64,000 nt of DNA from Oscillospiraceae bacterium (GCA_024697625.1 JAILFJ010000060.1:1-64000); one strand, 5' to 3'. Counted from the stretch's first letter, positions 53,704 to 63,070 are shown. Notes: generated from the letters alone by a model not told the origin. Translations and numbers: made by a program.

Positions 53704-54237
53704 CTATGAATATATTTCAGGTTTCAGGATCCCGATATACGGCAGATTCCGATAGCTCTCGTTGTAGTCCAGGCCGTAGCCGACCACAAAGGCATCCGGG
53801 ACCTCAAAGCACGAATAGTCCGCATAAATGTCGGCCTTCCGGCGGGCAGGCTTGTCCAGCAGCGTCGCGATATGGATCGAGGCCGGTCTGCGTACGGCAA
53901 GGTAGTTCTTCAGATAGTTTAGGGTCATGCCGGAATCCAGGATGTCTTCAACGAGGATCAGGTGTCTCCCTCCGATATCCTGGTTCAGATCCTTGTTGAT
54001 CTTCACCGCGCCGGTCGAATTGGTCCCGCTGTAGGAGGACACAGCCATAAAATCCATCGAACAGCGGATATCTACGTTCCTCATCAGATCCGCCATGAAG
54101 ATGAAGCAGCCCTTCAGCACGCCGATAAAAATCGGGTTCCGATCCGAAAAGTCCTCCGAGATCTGTCTTCCGATGATCCGGACCTTGTCCTTAATCTCCT
54201 CTTCCGACAGCAGTACCCGTTCAATATCGTCTCTCAT
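53704..54237 (-). CDS. hpt: Hypoxanthine phosphoribosyltransferase
   Basis: 177 residues. PRPP-binding loop ILVEDILDSGMTL, earlier FIGVLKGCFIFMADL, and the base-binding CFEVPDAFVVGYGLDYNE. Salvages hypoxanthine and guanine. In Bacillus HprT also partners FtsH regulation; the gene order here is the same. Confidence 0.95.
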   Translation of the reverse strand: MRDDIERVLLSEEEIKDKVRIIGRQISEDFSDRNPIFIGVLKGCFIFMADLMRNVDIRCSMDFMAVSSYSGTNSTGAVKINKDLNQDIGGRHLILVEDILDSGMTLNYLKNYLAVRRPASIHIATLLDKPARRKADIYADYSCFEVPDAFVVGYGLDYNESYRNLPYIGILKPEIYS

Positions 54238-54320
54238 ATGATTCCTTTCCTGTAAAACACGTGAGGTTTATCTTACCACAGAGTTTGGAACTTTTGAAGA
54301 TGTCAGTTTTGAACAAGCCG

Positions 54321-55259
54321 TTAATTTCTCTCTTCCGGGAAGTGCAGCCTTCCGTTCTGCCGCAGGATCTTTTTTCCTCCGGGAAGCTCCAGCACGCCTT
54401 TCTCCGTTCCTTCCGCAAAGCGGAGGACCGCCCGGGTCCGCTCCATGCTGACGCCGCTGCCGCAGAGGAGCCTGACCACCCTGGCGGCCACCGGCCCATC
54501 CAGTCCGGCGAGCGCCTTTGACGGGAGGCTTCGGTCTTCCATACAGCTGTCGATAAACTGCCGTGCCATACGGTTGAGGCAGTCATCATCCGCTCTCAGC
54601 AGCTCCGCGGTCCGGCTGACCGCGTTCAGGAAAGAGGGATTCTCTTCTCTGAGCAGCGGAAGAATCCGGTGCCGGATCCGGTTGCGCGTGCAGCTGTCCG
54701 AGGCATTGCTGCTGTCTTCAACATGAGGAATGCCGTTCTCCTGCAGATATGCTTCGATCTCCTCCCGCCCCGTCAGGAGCAGCGGCCGGATCAGTCTGCC
54801 CCGTCTCGGCGGGATTCCGGCCAGCCCGCGGGTTCCGCTTCCGCGGCAGAGGTTCATAAGCACTGTTTCGGCGTTGTCATCGGCGTTGTGTGCCGTGGCG
54901 ATCCGGCTGCAGGACAGCCGGTCTGCAGTCTCATCCAGAAAGCGGTACCGCAGTGTTCTGGCCGCTTCCTCAATCCCGATCTTTTCCGCATCGGCATGAG
55001 CTTTCACATCGCCGCTTCCCTGGACAAGAGGGACGCCCAGCCGCATGCACTGATCCCGTACGAACTCCGCATCCCGCAGCGACTCCTCGCCGCGAAGGCC
55101 GTGCTCATAATGGGCGGCGAACAGCTCCAGCCCCCGCTCCCGCTGCAAGCCGTGCAGCCAGTGAAGCAGGCACATGCTGTCCGCGCCTCCCGAAACCGCG
55201 CAGAGCACTCTGCACCCTTCCGGGAGCATGTCCCAACGGTCGAGCAGCTCAGCCCTCAT
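54321..55259 (-). CDS. tilS: tRNA(Ile)-lysidine synthetase, short form
   Basis: 312 residues. PP-loop SGGADS (24-29), AAHYEHGLRGEES, IATAHNADDNAET, GLAGIPPRRGRLIRPLL and CTRNRIRHRILP are intact. The C-terminal domain found in the ~450-residue enzymes is missing, as in the short Aquifex-type TilS, so the minimal catalytic unit remains. It changes the CAU anticodon C34 of tRNA-Ile to lysidine. Start overlaps the dnaB stop by 11 bases. Confidence 0.92.
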   Translation of the reverse strand: MRAELLDRWDMLPEGCRVLCAVSGGADSMCLLHWLHGLQRERGLELFAAHYEHGLRGEESLRDAEFVRDQCMRLGVPLVQGSGDVKAHADAEKIGIEEAARTLRYRFLDETADRLSCSRIATAHNADDNAETVLMNLCRGSGTRGLAGIPPRRGRLIRPLLLTGREEIEAYLQENGIPHVEDSSNASDSCTRNRIRHRILPLLREENPSFLNAVSRTAELLRADDDCLNRMARQFIDSCMEDRSLPSKALAGLDGPVAARVVRLLCGSGVSMERTRAVLRFAEGTEKGVLELPGGKKILRQNGRLHFPEERN

Positions 55260-56595
55260 CGCTGTAGCGGCGTTCCAGCGACGAGAAGGAGGTATACTCC
55301 GGCAGCCAGTTGAGCTGTACCGTTCCCGTCGCGCCTTTTCTGTTTTTCAGTATGATAGCTTCCGCCAGATTCGGATTCTCGGTTTCCTTGTTGTAATAGC
55401 CGTCCCGGTAGAGGCCGATCACAACGTCCGCGTCCTGCTCGATGGCGCCGGATTCTCTCAGGTCCGAGAGCATCGGCCGTTTGTCCTGTCTCGATTCGTT
55501 GGCTCGGGAGAGCTGCGACAGGCATATGACCGGGACATTCAGCTCCTTTGCCATGATCTTCAGCATACGGCTGATGTCACTGACCGCCTGCGTCCGGCTC
55601 TCATTGGACCAGCTGTGTCCGCTGCCCGCAGACTGCATCAGCTGCAGATAGTCGATCACGACCAGATCCAGGTTCTGGATTCGCCGGCACTGGGCATTCA
55701 TATCCGAGACCGTGAGCGTGGGGTTGTCGTCGATCCGGATATCCGTTGTGCTGAGCGTCTGCGCCGCATCCGCGACATCTCTCCACTGGCGCTCTGAGAG
55801 CTGGCCGGTCATGAGGTTCTGGGACGGAATCAGCGCCGCACGGGACAGGAGTCTTGAGACGAGCTGTTCCCGCGACATCTCCAGTGAAAAGATCGCTACG
55901 GTTTTACCGAGGTTCATCCCGGCATACAGCGCCATATTCAGCGCGATACTGGTCTTGCCCATGCCCGGGCGCGCGGCCACCAGGATGAGCTCCGATTTAT
56001 TCAGGCCCAGGATCATCCGGTCCAGGTCCCCAAGGCCGGTGGAGATCCCTGGAAACTTGTTTCCGGAATTTGCAGCCTCCGAGAGTCTGTCGAAAACAGT
56101 CTGAACGATGGATGCGACAGGGATCAGGCCACCCACGTTTCTGCCCTGCCGCAGCGCGTAGATTTTGCGTTCCGCGGCTTCCAGGGCGGTCTCGGCGTCT
56201 CCGCTCCCCTCATAGACAATTCCGTTGATCTCGTCCGCCGCCTCTCCGAGGCGCCGAAGCAGCGCACGGTCCCGTACGATGGCCGCATATTCCAGCACAT
56301 TTGCCGCGGTGGGCGTCATGCGCATCACCTCAGCAAAATACTGGTCGCAGCTCTCCTGGTAAACGCCCCGCACACGCATCTGATCCAGTATGGTGACCGG
56401 ATCCGTGGTGATCCCGTAGGCAAACATGCTGTAGACCGTCTCATAGATATCCCGGTTCAGCCTGACGTAGAATTCATCCGCACGGAGCTTCTCCATCACG
56501 GCTGGGATGCAGTCCGGGTCGATCAGCAGAGAGCCGATCACCGCCTGCTCTGCCTGTGCCGAGTAGGGAACCTTTTTGCCCAGCAGCTCGTCCAT
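55249..56595 (-). CDS. dnaB: Replicative DNA helicase DnaB
   Basis: 448 residues: N-terminal helical domain (YSAQAEQAVIGSLLIDPDC), linker, and a RecA-like core with Walker A ARPGMGKTS and Walker B LVVIDYLQLM. Hexameric helicase at the replication fork (called DnaC in Bacillus). gdpP-rplI-dnaB order is conserved; 3 bases separate it from rplI. Confidence 0.96.
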   Translation of the reverse strand: MDELLGKKVPYSAQAEQAVIGSLLIDPDCIPAVMEKLRADEFYVRLNRDIYETVYSMFAYGITTDPVTILDQMRVRGVYQESCDQYFAEVMRMTPTAANVLEYAAIVRDRALLRRLGEAADEINGIVYEGSGDAETALEAAERKIYALRQGRNVGGLIPVASIVQTVFDRLSEAANSGNKFPGISTGLGDLDRMILGLNKSELILVAARPGMGKTSIALNMALYAGMNLGKTVAIFSLEMSREQLVSRLLSRAALIPSQNLMTGQLSERQWRDVADAAQTLSTTDIRIDDNPTLTVSDMNAQCRRIQNLDLVVIDYLQLMQSAGSGHSWSNESRTQAVSDISRMLKIMAKELNVPVICLSQLSRANESRQDKRPMLSDLRESGAIEQDADVVIGLYRDGYYNKETENPNLAEAIILKNRKGATGTVQLNWLPEYTSFSSLERRYSDEG

Positions 56596-56598
56596 GGA

Positions 56599-57045
56599 TT
56601 ATCCTTCCAGGACCAGGACGTTGATGTTTGCGTTTACTTCATAGCCCAGCTTGGCCTTCACGGTATAGCTTCCGAAGCTCTTGATCGGATCGCTCTGTAC
56701 AATCTTGTTTTTCTCGATATCCATGTCAAACTGCTCCTTCAGCGCCTTGCTGATGGCCTCGCTGGTCACCGCGCCGAAGAGTTTTCCGCCGCTGCCCGCC
56801 TTGGCCCGGACGGTGACCTGCACCGCCTCCAGCTTCTTCGCATACTCCTCCGCCTGTGCCTTCTCCTTTGCGGCCTGAGCAGCTTTCGCCTTCTCCTTCA
56901 GCTTGATGGCATTGATGGCATCCGCCGTCGCCTCAGAGGCGAGCTTTCTCGGAAGAAGATAGTTTCGTGCGTATCCGTCCGAAACCTCCTTGATCTCGCC
57001 CTTCTTCCCCTGTCCTCTGACATCTTCATTGAATACAACCTTCAT
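56599..57045 (-). CDS. rplI: 50S ribosomal protein L9
   Basis: 148 residues. N-terminal rRNA-binding domain (KVVFNEDVRGQGKKGEIKEV, GYARNYLLPRKLA), long connecting helix rich in Lys/Ala, and the C-terminal domain (GKLFGAVTSEAISKAL). Complete. Confidence 0.97.
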   Translation of the reverse strand: MKVVFNEDVRGQGKKGEIKEVSDGYARNYLLPRKLASEATADAINAIKLKEKAKAAQAAKEKAQAEEYAKKLEAVQVTVRAKAGSGGKLFGAVTSEAISKALKEQFDMDIEKNKIVQSDPIKSFGSYTVKAKLGYEVNANINVLVLEG

Positions 57046-57105
57046 GTTTCAAACCTCCTGACCCGGGTAAACCGGAAAAGCCTGCCGTCAAAATGTTCTG
57101 TACTA

Positions 57106-57125
57106 TTCGGAGCGGCCGCTCCGAA
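57106..57125. other. Perfect 20-bp palindrome between gdpP and rplI
   Basis: TTCGGAGC-GGCC-GCTCCGAA. As RNA it gives an 8-bp stem with a GGCC tetraloop, 4 bases after the gdpP stop. It lacks a T-tail, so it is not a clear terminator; it may be an RNA-processing or stability element. Confidence 0.6.
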
Positions 57126-57129
57126 ACCC

Positions 57130-59124
57130 TTAACCCATGTAGTCATCGATGGCTGTGCGGATTTTCTGCTCCGCCTCTTCCGCCGTCATATTCTCCAGCC
57201 TGACAGCTGCGGCGCTGCGGTTTCCGCCGCCGCCGAGTTTTTCCATCAGGATCTGCACATTCAGCTCACCCACAGACCGCGCCGACGCATAGAAGCCGCC
57301 CTGCCCGTCCGAGACTGCCACGACGGAGGCCTCCACACCTGCGATGCTCAGCAGTTCGTCTGCCGCCTGTGCAGCTGCGATCCGATTTTCCTGCCGGTCC
57401 TCCGCCACAATGGCGATCCCTCTGTAGAGCTTTGCATTCTGCATCAGCTTATAGCGGGCAACCGTCGTCTCCATGTCCTGCTGGAAGAGCTTTTTGACCT
57501 CCATGGTATCCGCGCCTGCGCGCCGGAGCCACGCTGCGGTGTCGAAAGTCCTCTCGCCGGTGCGCAGTGAGAAGCTCTTGGTATCCAGAACGATACCCGC
57601 CAGGAGGGCTTCCGCCTCGACCTTCCGAAGCTCATCCGCCTCCATCAGTTCCTGGAGGATCTCGGTTACCAGCTCGGCGGCCGAAGAGGCATAGGGCTCG
57701 ACAAAGCCGAGTGCGGCGTTCTGGATATAGGTCGCGCCGACCCGGTGATGGTCGATCACCGCTACCCGTTTGCAGGCCGAGAGCAACCCCGCATGCTCGA
57801 CCTGTTCCGGCCGGTTCGTATCCACAACCACCAGCAGTGTCCTGCTGTCCGCCTGGGCCAGGGCCTCACCCGGGGAGAGAAACTGTTCTCTGTAATCCGG
57901 ATCGCTTTTCAGCCGGTCCAGCAGCGGCTTTGCCGCGCTGTGGTTCTGGTCGATCACGATCTGGGCTTTTGCACCCAGCTTCCGTGCCACACAGCAGATT
58001 CCGACGTCGGCGCCGAGGGCGTCCAGGTCGGCAAACTTGTGGCCCATCACAAAAACCTTGGACGAGTCCGTGATCATCTCCGCCAGGGTCTTTGCCATGA
58101 CGCGGGAGCGCACTTTGTTCTTTTTCTCGATCTCAAAGCCGCGTCCGCCGAAGAACTCAAAGCTCAGCCGGTTCTTGATGACGGCCTGGTCTCCGCCACG
58201 GGAGAGCGCCAGCTCCGTCCCGATGTCGGCAAACTGGAGTCCCTCCTCCAGGCTGGAGCTGTCCTCGCCGAAGCCGATGCTGATGGAGGCATCAATGCCG
58301 TTGGGGTTTTCGACCTGGTGCATCTCCTCGATGATGTGGAATTTGTCCTCCCGCATTCTGGCGAGATCCTTTTTCTCCACAATCATCAGATAGCGGTCTC
58401 TGTCATAGCGCCGGAGAATACCGTGGTACTGGCCGCACCAGACGCGCAGCCGGTCCTCTACCGCGTCCCGGATCTCGTTTTTGACACGCTCCGGGAAGTT
58501 GCGGGTCATCTCCTCCAGGTTATCGATCACAATGACGCCGGGGACCGGACGCGACTCATTATAAAGGATACGGGTATTGTCATACTCCGTCACATCCAGC
58601 CAGTAGGTGATGCCCATGATCGCGCTGTTTTCGGTCTCCCCCTCCGAGCGGATCAGGTTTCCGTACATCTGGTACTTCCGTTCCCTGATCTCCACCAGGC
58701 TTCCGTAGTGGGTCTCGCCCTCCAGAAGCCATCCTCCGGAAAAGCCCGGGATCAGAGCTGCAAGCTCTGCGTTGACCCGCTGGCCTGAGCTCGGAAACAT
58801 TGCGAAGAAGGCGTCGTTCCCCCATACGATTCCGGAATCTGACAGCCGAAAAACCGCAATCGGAAGCGGGAAGCTGAGCAGGGTGCTGTTTTTTGCGTTT
58901 TCGGTATCGTAGGTGATCGACTCGATGTAAGCGGCAAGCTGTTTTTTCCTGCGCCGCCGGATCACGAGTGCGGTCACCGCCAGAATCAGGGTCAGCGCTC
59001 CCTCTGCCGCTGCAAGATAAGGCTGCCCAAAATACAGGGATGCCAGCGAGAACGCCGCCATGCAGAACAGATACAGGACGTATCGCGGTTCGGCGAGCGA
59101 CTTGTTGCTGTGTTTGGACTTCAC
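57130..59124 (-). CDS. gdpP: Cyclic-di-AMP phosphodiesterase GdpP
   Basis: 664 residues: two N-terminal helices, a PAS-like domain (about 80-180), a degenerate GGDEF domain (SRGGDQAVIK), and a DHH/DHHA1 phosphodiesterase with MGHKFADLDALGAD, DTNRPEQ and DHHRVG. It hydrolyses c-di-AMP to pApA and so affects wall stress and potassium balance. Standard place upstream of rplI. Confidence 0.95.
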   Translation of the reverse strand: MKSKHSNKSLAEPRYVLYLFCMAAFSLASLYFGQPYLAAAEGALTLILAVTALVIRRRRKKQLAAYIESITYDTENAKNSTLLSFPLPIAVFRLSDSGIVWGNDAFFAMFPSSGQRVNAELAALIPGFSGGWLLEGETHYGSLVEIRERKYQMYGNLIRSEGETENSAIMGITYWLDVTEYDNTRILYNESRPVPGVIVIDNLEEMTRNFPERVKNEIRDAVEDRLRVWCGQYHGILRRYDRDRYLMIVEKKDLARMREDKFHIIEEMHQVENPNGIDASISIGFGEDSSSLEEGLQFADIGTELALSRGGDQAVIKNRLSFEFFGGRGFEIEKKNKVRSRVMAKTLAEMITDSSKVFVMGHKFADLDALGADVGICCVARKLGAKAQIVIDQNHSAAKPLLDRLKSDPDYREQFLSPGEALAQADSRTLLVVVDTNRPEQVEHAGLLSACKRVAVIDHHRVGATYIQNAALGFVEPYASSAAELVTEILQELMEADELRKVEAEALLAGIVLDTKSFSLRTGERTFDTAAWLRRAGADTMEVKKLFQQDMETTVARYKLMQNAKLYRGIAIVAEDRQENRIAAAQAADELLSIAGVEASVVAVSDGQGGFYASARSVGELNVQILMEKLGGGGNRSAAAVRLENMTAEEAEQKIRTAIDDYMG

Positions 59125-59160
59125 GCTTCCGGCCTCCTTTCAGCTCGGCTTCCTGTCGGT

Positions 59161-60279
59161 TTATTCTCCCAGGAGGGATTCTGCTGCGCTCAGAGCGCTG
59201 AGGATGACCTGATCCATATCGTAATAACGGTACGAACCCAGTCTTCCGCCGAAGAGGACCTTCTCCTCCCGGTCCGCCAGAAGGCGGTAGCGCCGGTACA
59301 GCTCGGCATTCTTCTCATCGTTGACCGGGTAATACGGCTCGTCACCGGGTTTCCATTCACAGCTGTATTCCCGGGTGATCACCGTCTTTTGCTGTTCGTT
59401 TCCTGCTTCGTCCCGACCGAAGCTGAACCACTTGTGCTCGATGATTCTGGTCCAGGGCGTCTCCCGGTCCGTGTAGTTGACTACCGCATTGCCCTGATAG
59501 TTCGGGCAGTCCAGCAGTTCTGTCTCAAAGCGCAGTGACCGGTACGCAAGGTTTCCGTAGCAGAAACCGTAAAAGGCATCGATGGGGCCGGTATAGACGA
59601 TCCGCTCGGCAAGAGCGTCCAGTTCTCCGCGCTGCTTCAGATAGTCCGTGTCGAGGCAGATGTCGCTTCCCTCCAGCATCCGCCGGATCATCCGCGTATA
59701 GCCGCCGACCGGAATCCCCTGCCAGAGTGCATCAAAATAGTTGTTGTCATAAGTCAGGCGGACCGGCAGTCTTCGGATGATGAATGCGGGCAGTTCACGG
59801 CAGTCTCTGCCCCACTGCTTCTCGGTGTAACCACGGACCAGCTTCTCATACACGTCGCGGCCTACGAGCCGGATCGCCTGTTCCTCAAGGTTTCGCGGCT
59901 CACCGCTGATCTCGCCCCTCTGCCGTTCCAGAACGGCGGCAGCTTCCTCCGGTGTGACAACCCCCCACATGCGGTTGAAGGTATACATGTTGAAGGGAAG
60001 AGAGTAGAGCTCTCCCCGATAATTTGCAATGGGAGAGTTTGTAAACCGGTTGAAGTCGGCAAAGCGATTGACATAGTCCCAGGCTCTCCGGTCGTTCGTG
60101 TGGAAGATATGCGCGCCGTAGCGGTGGACCTGGATTCCCTCCAGTTCTTCCGTAGCAGCATTTCCCCCGACACAGGAGCGCCGGTCAACCACCAGGACCT
60201 TTCGCCCGGCATCCAGCAGCTCTCTGGCTGTGACAGCTCCGTACAGGCCTGCTCCGACGATCAGGACATCATACTGCAT
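59161..60279 (-). CDS. glf: UDP-galactopyranose mutase
   Basis: 372 residues from ATG at 60279 (GAGGTGG upstream). FAD motif VLIVGAGLYGAVTA, CVGGNAATEE, the substrate region YGAHIFHTN, GYTEKQWGRD, and late GGRLGSYRYYDMDQVI. It makes UDP-galactofuranose for surface glycans. The start overlaps the hisG stop by 11 bases, an odd coupling with histidine genes. Confidence 0.93.
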   Translation of the reverse strand: MQYDVLIVGAGLYGAVTARELLDAGRKVLVVDRRSCVGGNAATEELEGIQVHRYGAHIFHTNDRRAWDYVNRFADFNRFTNSPIANYRGELYSLPFNMYTFNRMWGVVTPEEAAAVLERQRGEISGEPRNLEEQAIRLVGRDVYEKLVRGYTEKQWGRDCRELPAFIIRRLPVRLTYDNNYFDALWQGIPVGGYTRMIRRMLEGSDICLDTDYLKQRGELDALAERIVYTGPIDAFYGFCYGNLAYRSLRFETELLDCPNYQGNAVVNYTDRETPWTRIIEHKWFSFGRDEAGNEQQKTVITREYSCEWKPGDEPYYPVNDEKNAELYRRYRLLADREEKVLFGGRLGSYRYYDMDQVILSALSAAESLLGE

Positions 60280-60898
60280 GGTCCACCTCTTCTCCCAGCC
60301 GCCCGGCAAGCCGGCGGATTTCTTCGGTCTTGAAGCGATAGGAAGTCGGGTTCGCAACCAGCCTTGCACTGACCGGGCACACTGTCTCCAGAACGGTCAG
60401 ACCGTTCTCCGCAAGGGTGCGTCCGGTCTCTACGATATCCACAATCACATCCGACAGGCCAAGGATCGGCGCCAGTTCGATGGAGCCGTTCAGCTTGATG
60501 AGTTCCACGGCTCTCGACTTTCCCGCATAGAAGTCGCCGGCAATCTTCGGAAACTTGGTGGCTACCCGGAGCGTCTTCTCCCGGTTGTCACGGAAGTCCG
60601 CCGGTCCCGCCACCGCCATGCGGCAGATTCCGGTTTTCAGATCCAGAAGCTCATAGAGCTCCGGGCTGTTCTCCAGCAGAATGTCCTTGCCGGCAATCCC
60701 AAGGTCCGCGGCCCCGCGCTCGACATAGATTGTGACATCGGAAGGCTTCACCCAGAAATACCGCACGCCGGCTTCCGGGTTTTCAAAAATCAGCCGCCTG
60801 TCCGGCGATTCCAGAGCCGGGCAGGGATAGCCCGCCGCTTTGAGCATGGCATAGACCCGTTCGCCAAGTCGGCCTTTCGGAAGCGCGATGTCAAGCAT
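60269..60898 (-). CDS. hisG: ATP phosphoribosyltransferase, short form
   Basis: 209 residues from ATG at 60898 (GGAGGT, 7-base spacing). IALPKGRLGE start, ERGAADLGIAGKDIL and the PRPP site SDVIVDIVETGRTL. This is the short form, lacking the regulatory C-terminal domain, and needs HisZ, encoded just upstream. First step of histidine synthesis. Confidence 0.95.
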   Translation of the reverse strand: MLDIALPKGRLGERVYAMLKAAGYPCPALESPDRRLIFENPEAGVRYFWVKPSDVTIYVERGAADLGIAGKDILLENSPELYELLDLKTGICRMAVAGPADFRDNREKTLRVATKFPKIAGDFYAGKSRAVELIKLNGSIELAPILGLSDVIVDIVETGRTLAENGLTVLETVCPVSARLVANPTSYRFKTEEIRRLAGRLGEEVDHAV

Positions 60899-62000
60899 CG
60901 ACGGCACCTCCTCTCAGGTCCTCGGTGATCCGGACTCTTCCTCCCGGTGTCCGCTGGGCGAGCACGCTTCTGCCCTCATCGGTGAGGGCCTGGACCCGAT
61001 CCCGCAGCACGGTCAGCGGGGTTGCGCTGTCATAGAGCAGCAGCACGTCCGCATCGTACTCCTCCGCATCGTTGCCGAGCTGTTCCAGAAGGCTGAAGTA
61101 GACGGCAAAGCCCACGGCGGAGCCAGGCCGTTCCATGCGTTCGAGGAGCCGGTCATAGCGGCCTCCGGAGAGGACCTTCTCCGAAATGCCGCGGACAAAG
61201 CCCTGAAAGACAAGGCCGTTATAGTAATGCAGATCACCGCTCACGGAGAAGTCAAAGACGGCAGCCGTATCCTGGCCGTGATACAGGATGCTCAGCGCCT
61301 TGAGCTCGTCCCGTACGTCTTCTGCAAGCCATCCGAAGTCCGCAAGCCTTGCGGGAAGCTCCGAAGGACCGGCCGCAATGGACAGGAGCGTCTTCAGATC
61401 CTTCAGCAGCGCTTCCGGCCAGGCCTTGGACGAGAACATCCCGCTGAGCTCATGCTCGCTGCGGGCAGCGAGCAGCTTCCGGAGGGTCAGACGTTCCGAC
61501 TCGTCCGCATGGAGGGCATCCATCAGGCAGTTCATGATCCCGAGATGCGAGAAACTCAGCACGCAGGGCATCTCCGTCATCAGGAGGCTTCTCTCCGCGA
61601 GCCGCATAACCTCGTATTCGTCATAACTGTCAAGATCCCCGATACACTCCAGACCGCACTGCATGATCTCGCGGAACTGACGGGCGTTGCCTGCAGGTCG
61701 GTAGACCGTCTCCTGATACGAAAACTTTTCCTTCCGGCCGGGACGGTAGGATGCGCTGCGTACAATCGACAGCGTCACGTCCGGCTTCAGAGCCATCAAC
61801 TCTCCGCCCGCCTCATAGAAGGTAATCACCCGGTCACTGACAAGGAAATCCCTGTTGCGGGCATAGAGTTCGTATTTTTCAAACTTGCTCATCCGGAAAG
61901 GCCTGTAGCCGAAGCGGCTGTAGAGGTGCCGAAGCCCGTACAGAAGTCTCTCCCGGGACGTCAGAATCATGGATGCGCTCTCCATCTGCTCATTCTTCAT
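60891..62000 (-). CDS. hisZ: ATP phosphoribosyltransferase regulatory subunit HisZ
   Basis: 369 residues from ATG at 62000; 61985 is a possible later start. HisRS-like catalytic fold without aminoacylation: GYRPFRMSKFEKYELY, ALKPDVTLSIVRS, QCGLECIGD and a late SGGRYDRLLE. It activates short HisG and carries histidine feedback control. Overlaps both neighbours. Confidence 0.92.
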   Translation of the reverse strand: MKNEQMESASMILTSRERLLYGLRHLYSRFGYRPFRMSKFEKYELYARNRDFLVSDRVITFYEAGGELMALKPDVTLSIVRSASYRPGRKEKFSYQETVYRPAGNARQFREIMQCGLECIGDLDSYDEYEVMRLAERSLLMTEMPCVLSFSHLGIMNCLMDALHADESERLTLRKLLAARSEHELSGMFSSKAWPEALLKDLKTLLSIAAGPSELPARLADFGWLAEDVRDELKALSILYHGQDTAAVFDFSVSGDLHYYNGLVFQGFVRGISEKVLSGGRYDRLLERMERPGSAVGFAVYFSLLEQLGNDAEEYDADVLLLYDSATPLTVLRDRVQALTDEGRSVLAQRTPGGRVRITEDLRGGAVDA

Positions 62001-62319
62001 CCGCTCCGTCGCCTTTCTCCCGTCCGGGATTCCCCTGTCCTTCCATCCGTGCAATCACCGTTTCATAGCCCCCTGAGCCATATTCCAGGCTGCGGCTCAC
62101 ACGGCTGATGGTCGCGGCGCTGACGCCGGTCTCCGCCGTGATGGAGTTGTAGCTTGTGCCCTCCCGAAGCAGCATTGCTACCCGAAGACGCTGTGATATG
62201 GACTGCATCTCCGTCACCGTGCAGATATCGGTGAAGAAAGCAAGGCATTCTTCCTCGTCGCGCAGCGAGAGCACTGCCCGGAAGAAATTCCGTATATCGT
62301 CATTGTACCAGTTGTTCAT
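61990..62319 (-). CDS. YerC/YecD-family TrpR-like regulator
   Basis: 109 residues. TrpR-type helix-turn-helix (MQSISQRLRVAMLLREGTSY, TGVSAATISRVSRSLEYGSG). The family is often next to his genes in Firmicutes and is suspected to control them. It heads hisZ-hisG-glf behind a perfect promoter. Confidence 0.9.
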   Translation of the reverse strand: MNNWYNDDIRNFFRAVLSLRDEEECLAFFTDICTVTEMQSISQRLRVAMLLREGTSYNSITAETGVSAATISRVSRSLEYGSGGYETVIARMEGQGNPGREKGDGADEE

Positions 62320-62366
62320 AACCGCTCCTGCTTCAGTGCTTTAACAGGCTAAACATCTGTGAATGG

Positions 62367-62395
62367 ATTATAGGCAATCCGGCGGAGTTTGTCAA
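62367..62395 (-). promoter_or_regulatory. Consensus promoter of yerC-like-hisZ-hisG-glf
   Basis: TTGACA, 17 bases, TATAAT on the minus strand, with the start point about 40 bases before the first ATG. Confidence 0.85.
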
Positions 62396-62412
62396 CTCTT
62401 TCCAAAAGAAAG

Positions 62413-62437
62413 CTCCCCGGCATGATCTGCCGGGGAG
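62413..62437 (-). terminator. Terminator of the DJ-1/PfpI gene
   Basis: CTCCCCGGC / GCCGGGGAG perfect 9-bp stem with a 7-base loop, then CTTTCTTTTGG on the minus strand. Confidence 0.8.
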
Positions 62438-62491
62438 AATGATTGCTGTGGCTGCCGGAGACTGTGAGCTCATATGACCGAGCCTGAATGA

Positions 62492-63070
62492 TCAGATCTC
62501 GATCTTCGCTCCCATGAGCTTTGCAAACTCTCTGACAATGGCCGTGTCGCCGGGCCATGCGGGCGCGGTGACCAGATTCCGGTCGACGACCGCGTCGGTC
62601 ACCGGAACAGGAACAAACTCGCCTCCGGCCAGAGTCACGTCCGGGCCGACCGCGGGATAGGCCGTGGCCTTGTAGCCTTTGAGGACACCGGCGGCGGCGA
62701 GGACCTGCGGGCCGTGGCAGATCGCTGCCACCGGCTTGCCTGCCGCAAAGAACTCCCGGACGATCTCCAGTACCCGGGCGTTGAGGCGGATGTACTCGGG
62801 AGCGCGGCCTCCGGTGATAAACAGGCCCGCATAGTCCTCGGTCTTCACCGAGTCAAAATCCGCCGTCAGCGCAAAGTTGTGGCCGCGGAGCTCCGTATAG
62901 GTCTGCTCGCCGAGAAAATCGTGCACCGCAGTGGCGACCGTCTCACCGGCTTTTTTGTCCGGGCAGACGGCGTCCACCTGATACCCCAGCACGCCAAGAG
63001 CCTGGAAGGGCACCATGGTCTCGTAGTCTTCGGTAAAATCGCCGCAGAGCAGCAGTACTTTCTTTGACAT
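62492..63070 (-). CDS. DJ-1/PfpI family protein
   Basis: 192 residues from ATG at 63070 (GAGGAGG, 9-base spacing). Flavodoxin-like fold with the nucleophile elbow [13 protein letters not shown] and the [11 protein letters not shown]lu region. Members include intracellular proteases, glyoxalases and proposed deglycases. The signature is closest to the PfpI/YhbO group. Monocistronic, with its own promoter and terminator. Confidence 0.9.
   Translation of the reverse strand: MSKKVLLLCGDFTEDYETMVPFQALGVLGYQVDAVCPDKKAGETVATAVHDFLGEQTYTELRGHNFALTADFDSVKTEDYAGLFITGGRAPEYIRLNARVLEIVREFFAAGKPVAAICHGPQVLAAAGVLKGYKATAYPAVGPDVTLAGGEFVPVPVTDAVVDRNLVTAPAWPGDTAIVREFAKLMGAKIEI

Noticed and set aside
57109..57116. 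GCGGCCGC site as a cloning or assembly artefact
   Set aside because: It is the centre of a natural palindrome between two genes in their usual conserved order, with no vector sequence around.
60269..60898. HisG considered truncated
   Set aside because: Short HisG is the normal form when HisZ is present, and hisZ is adjacent.
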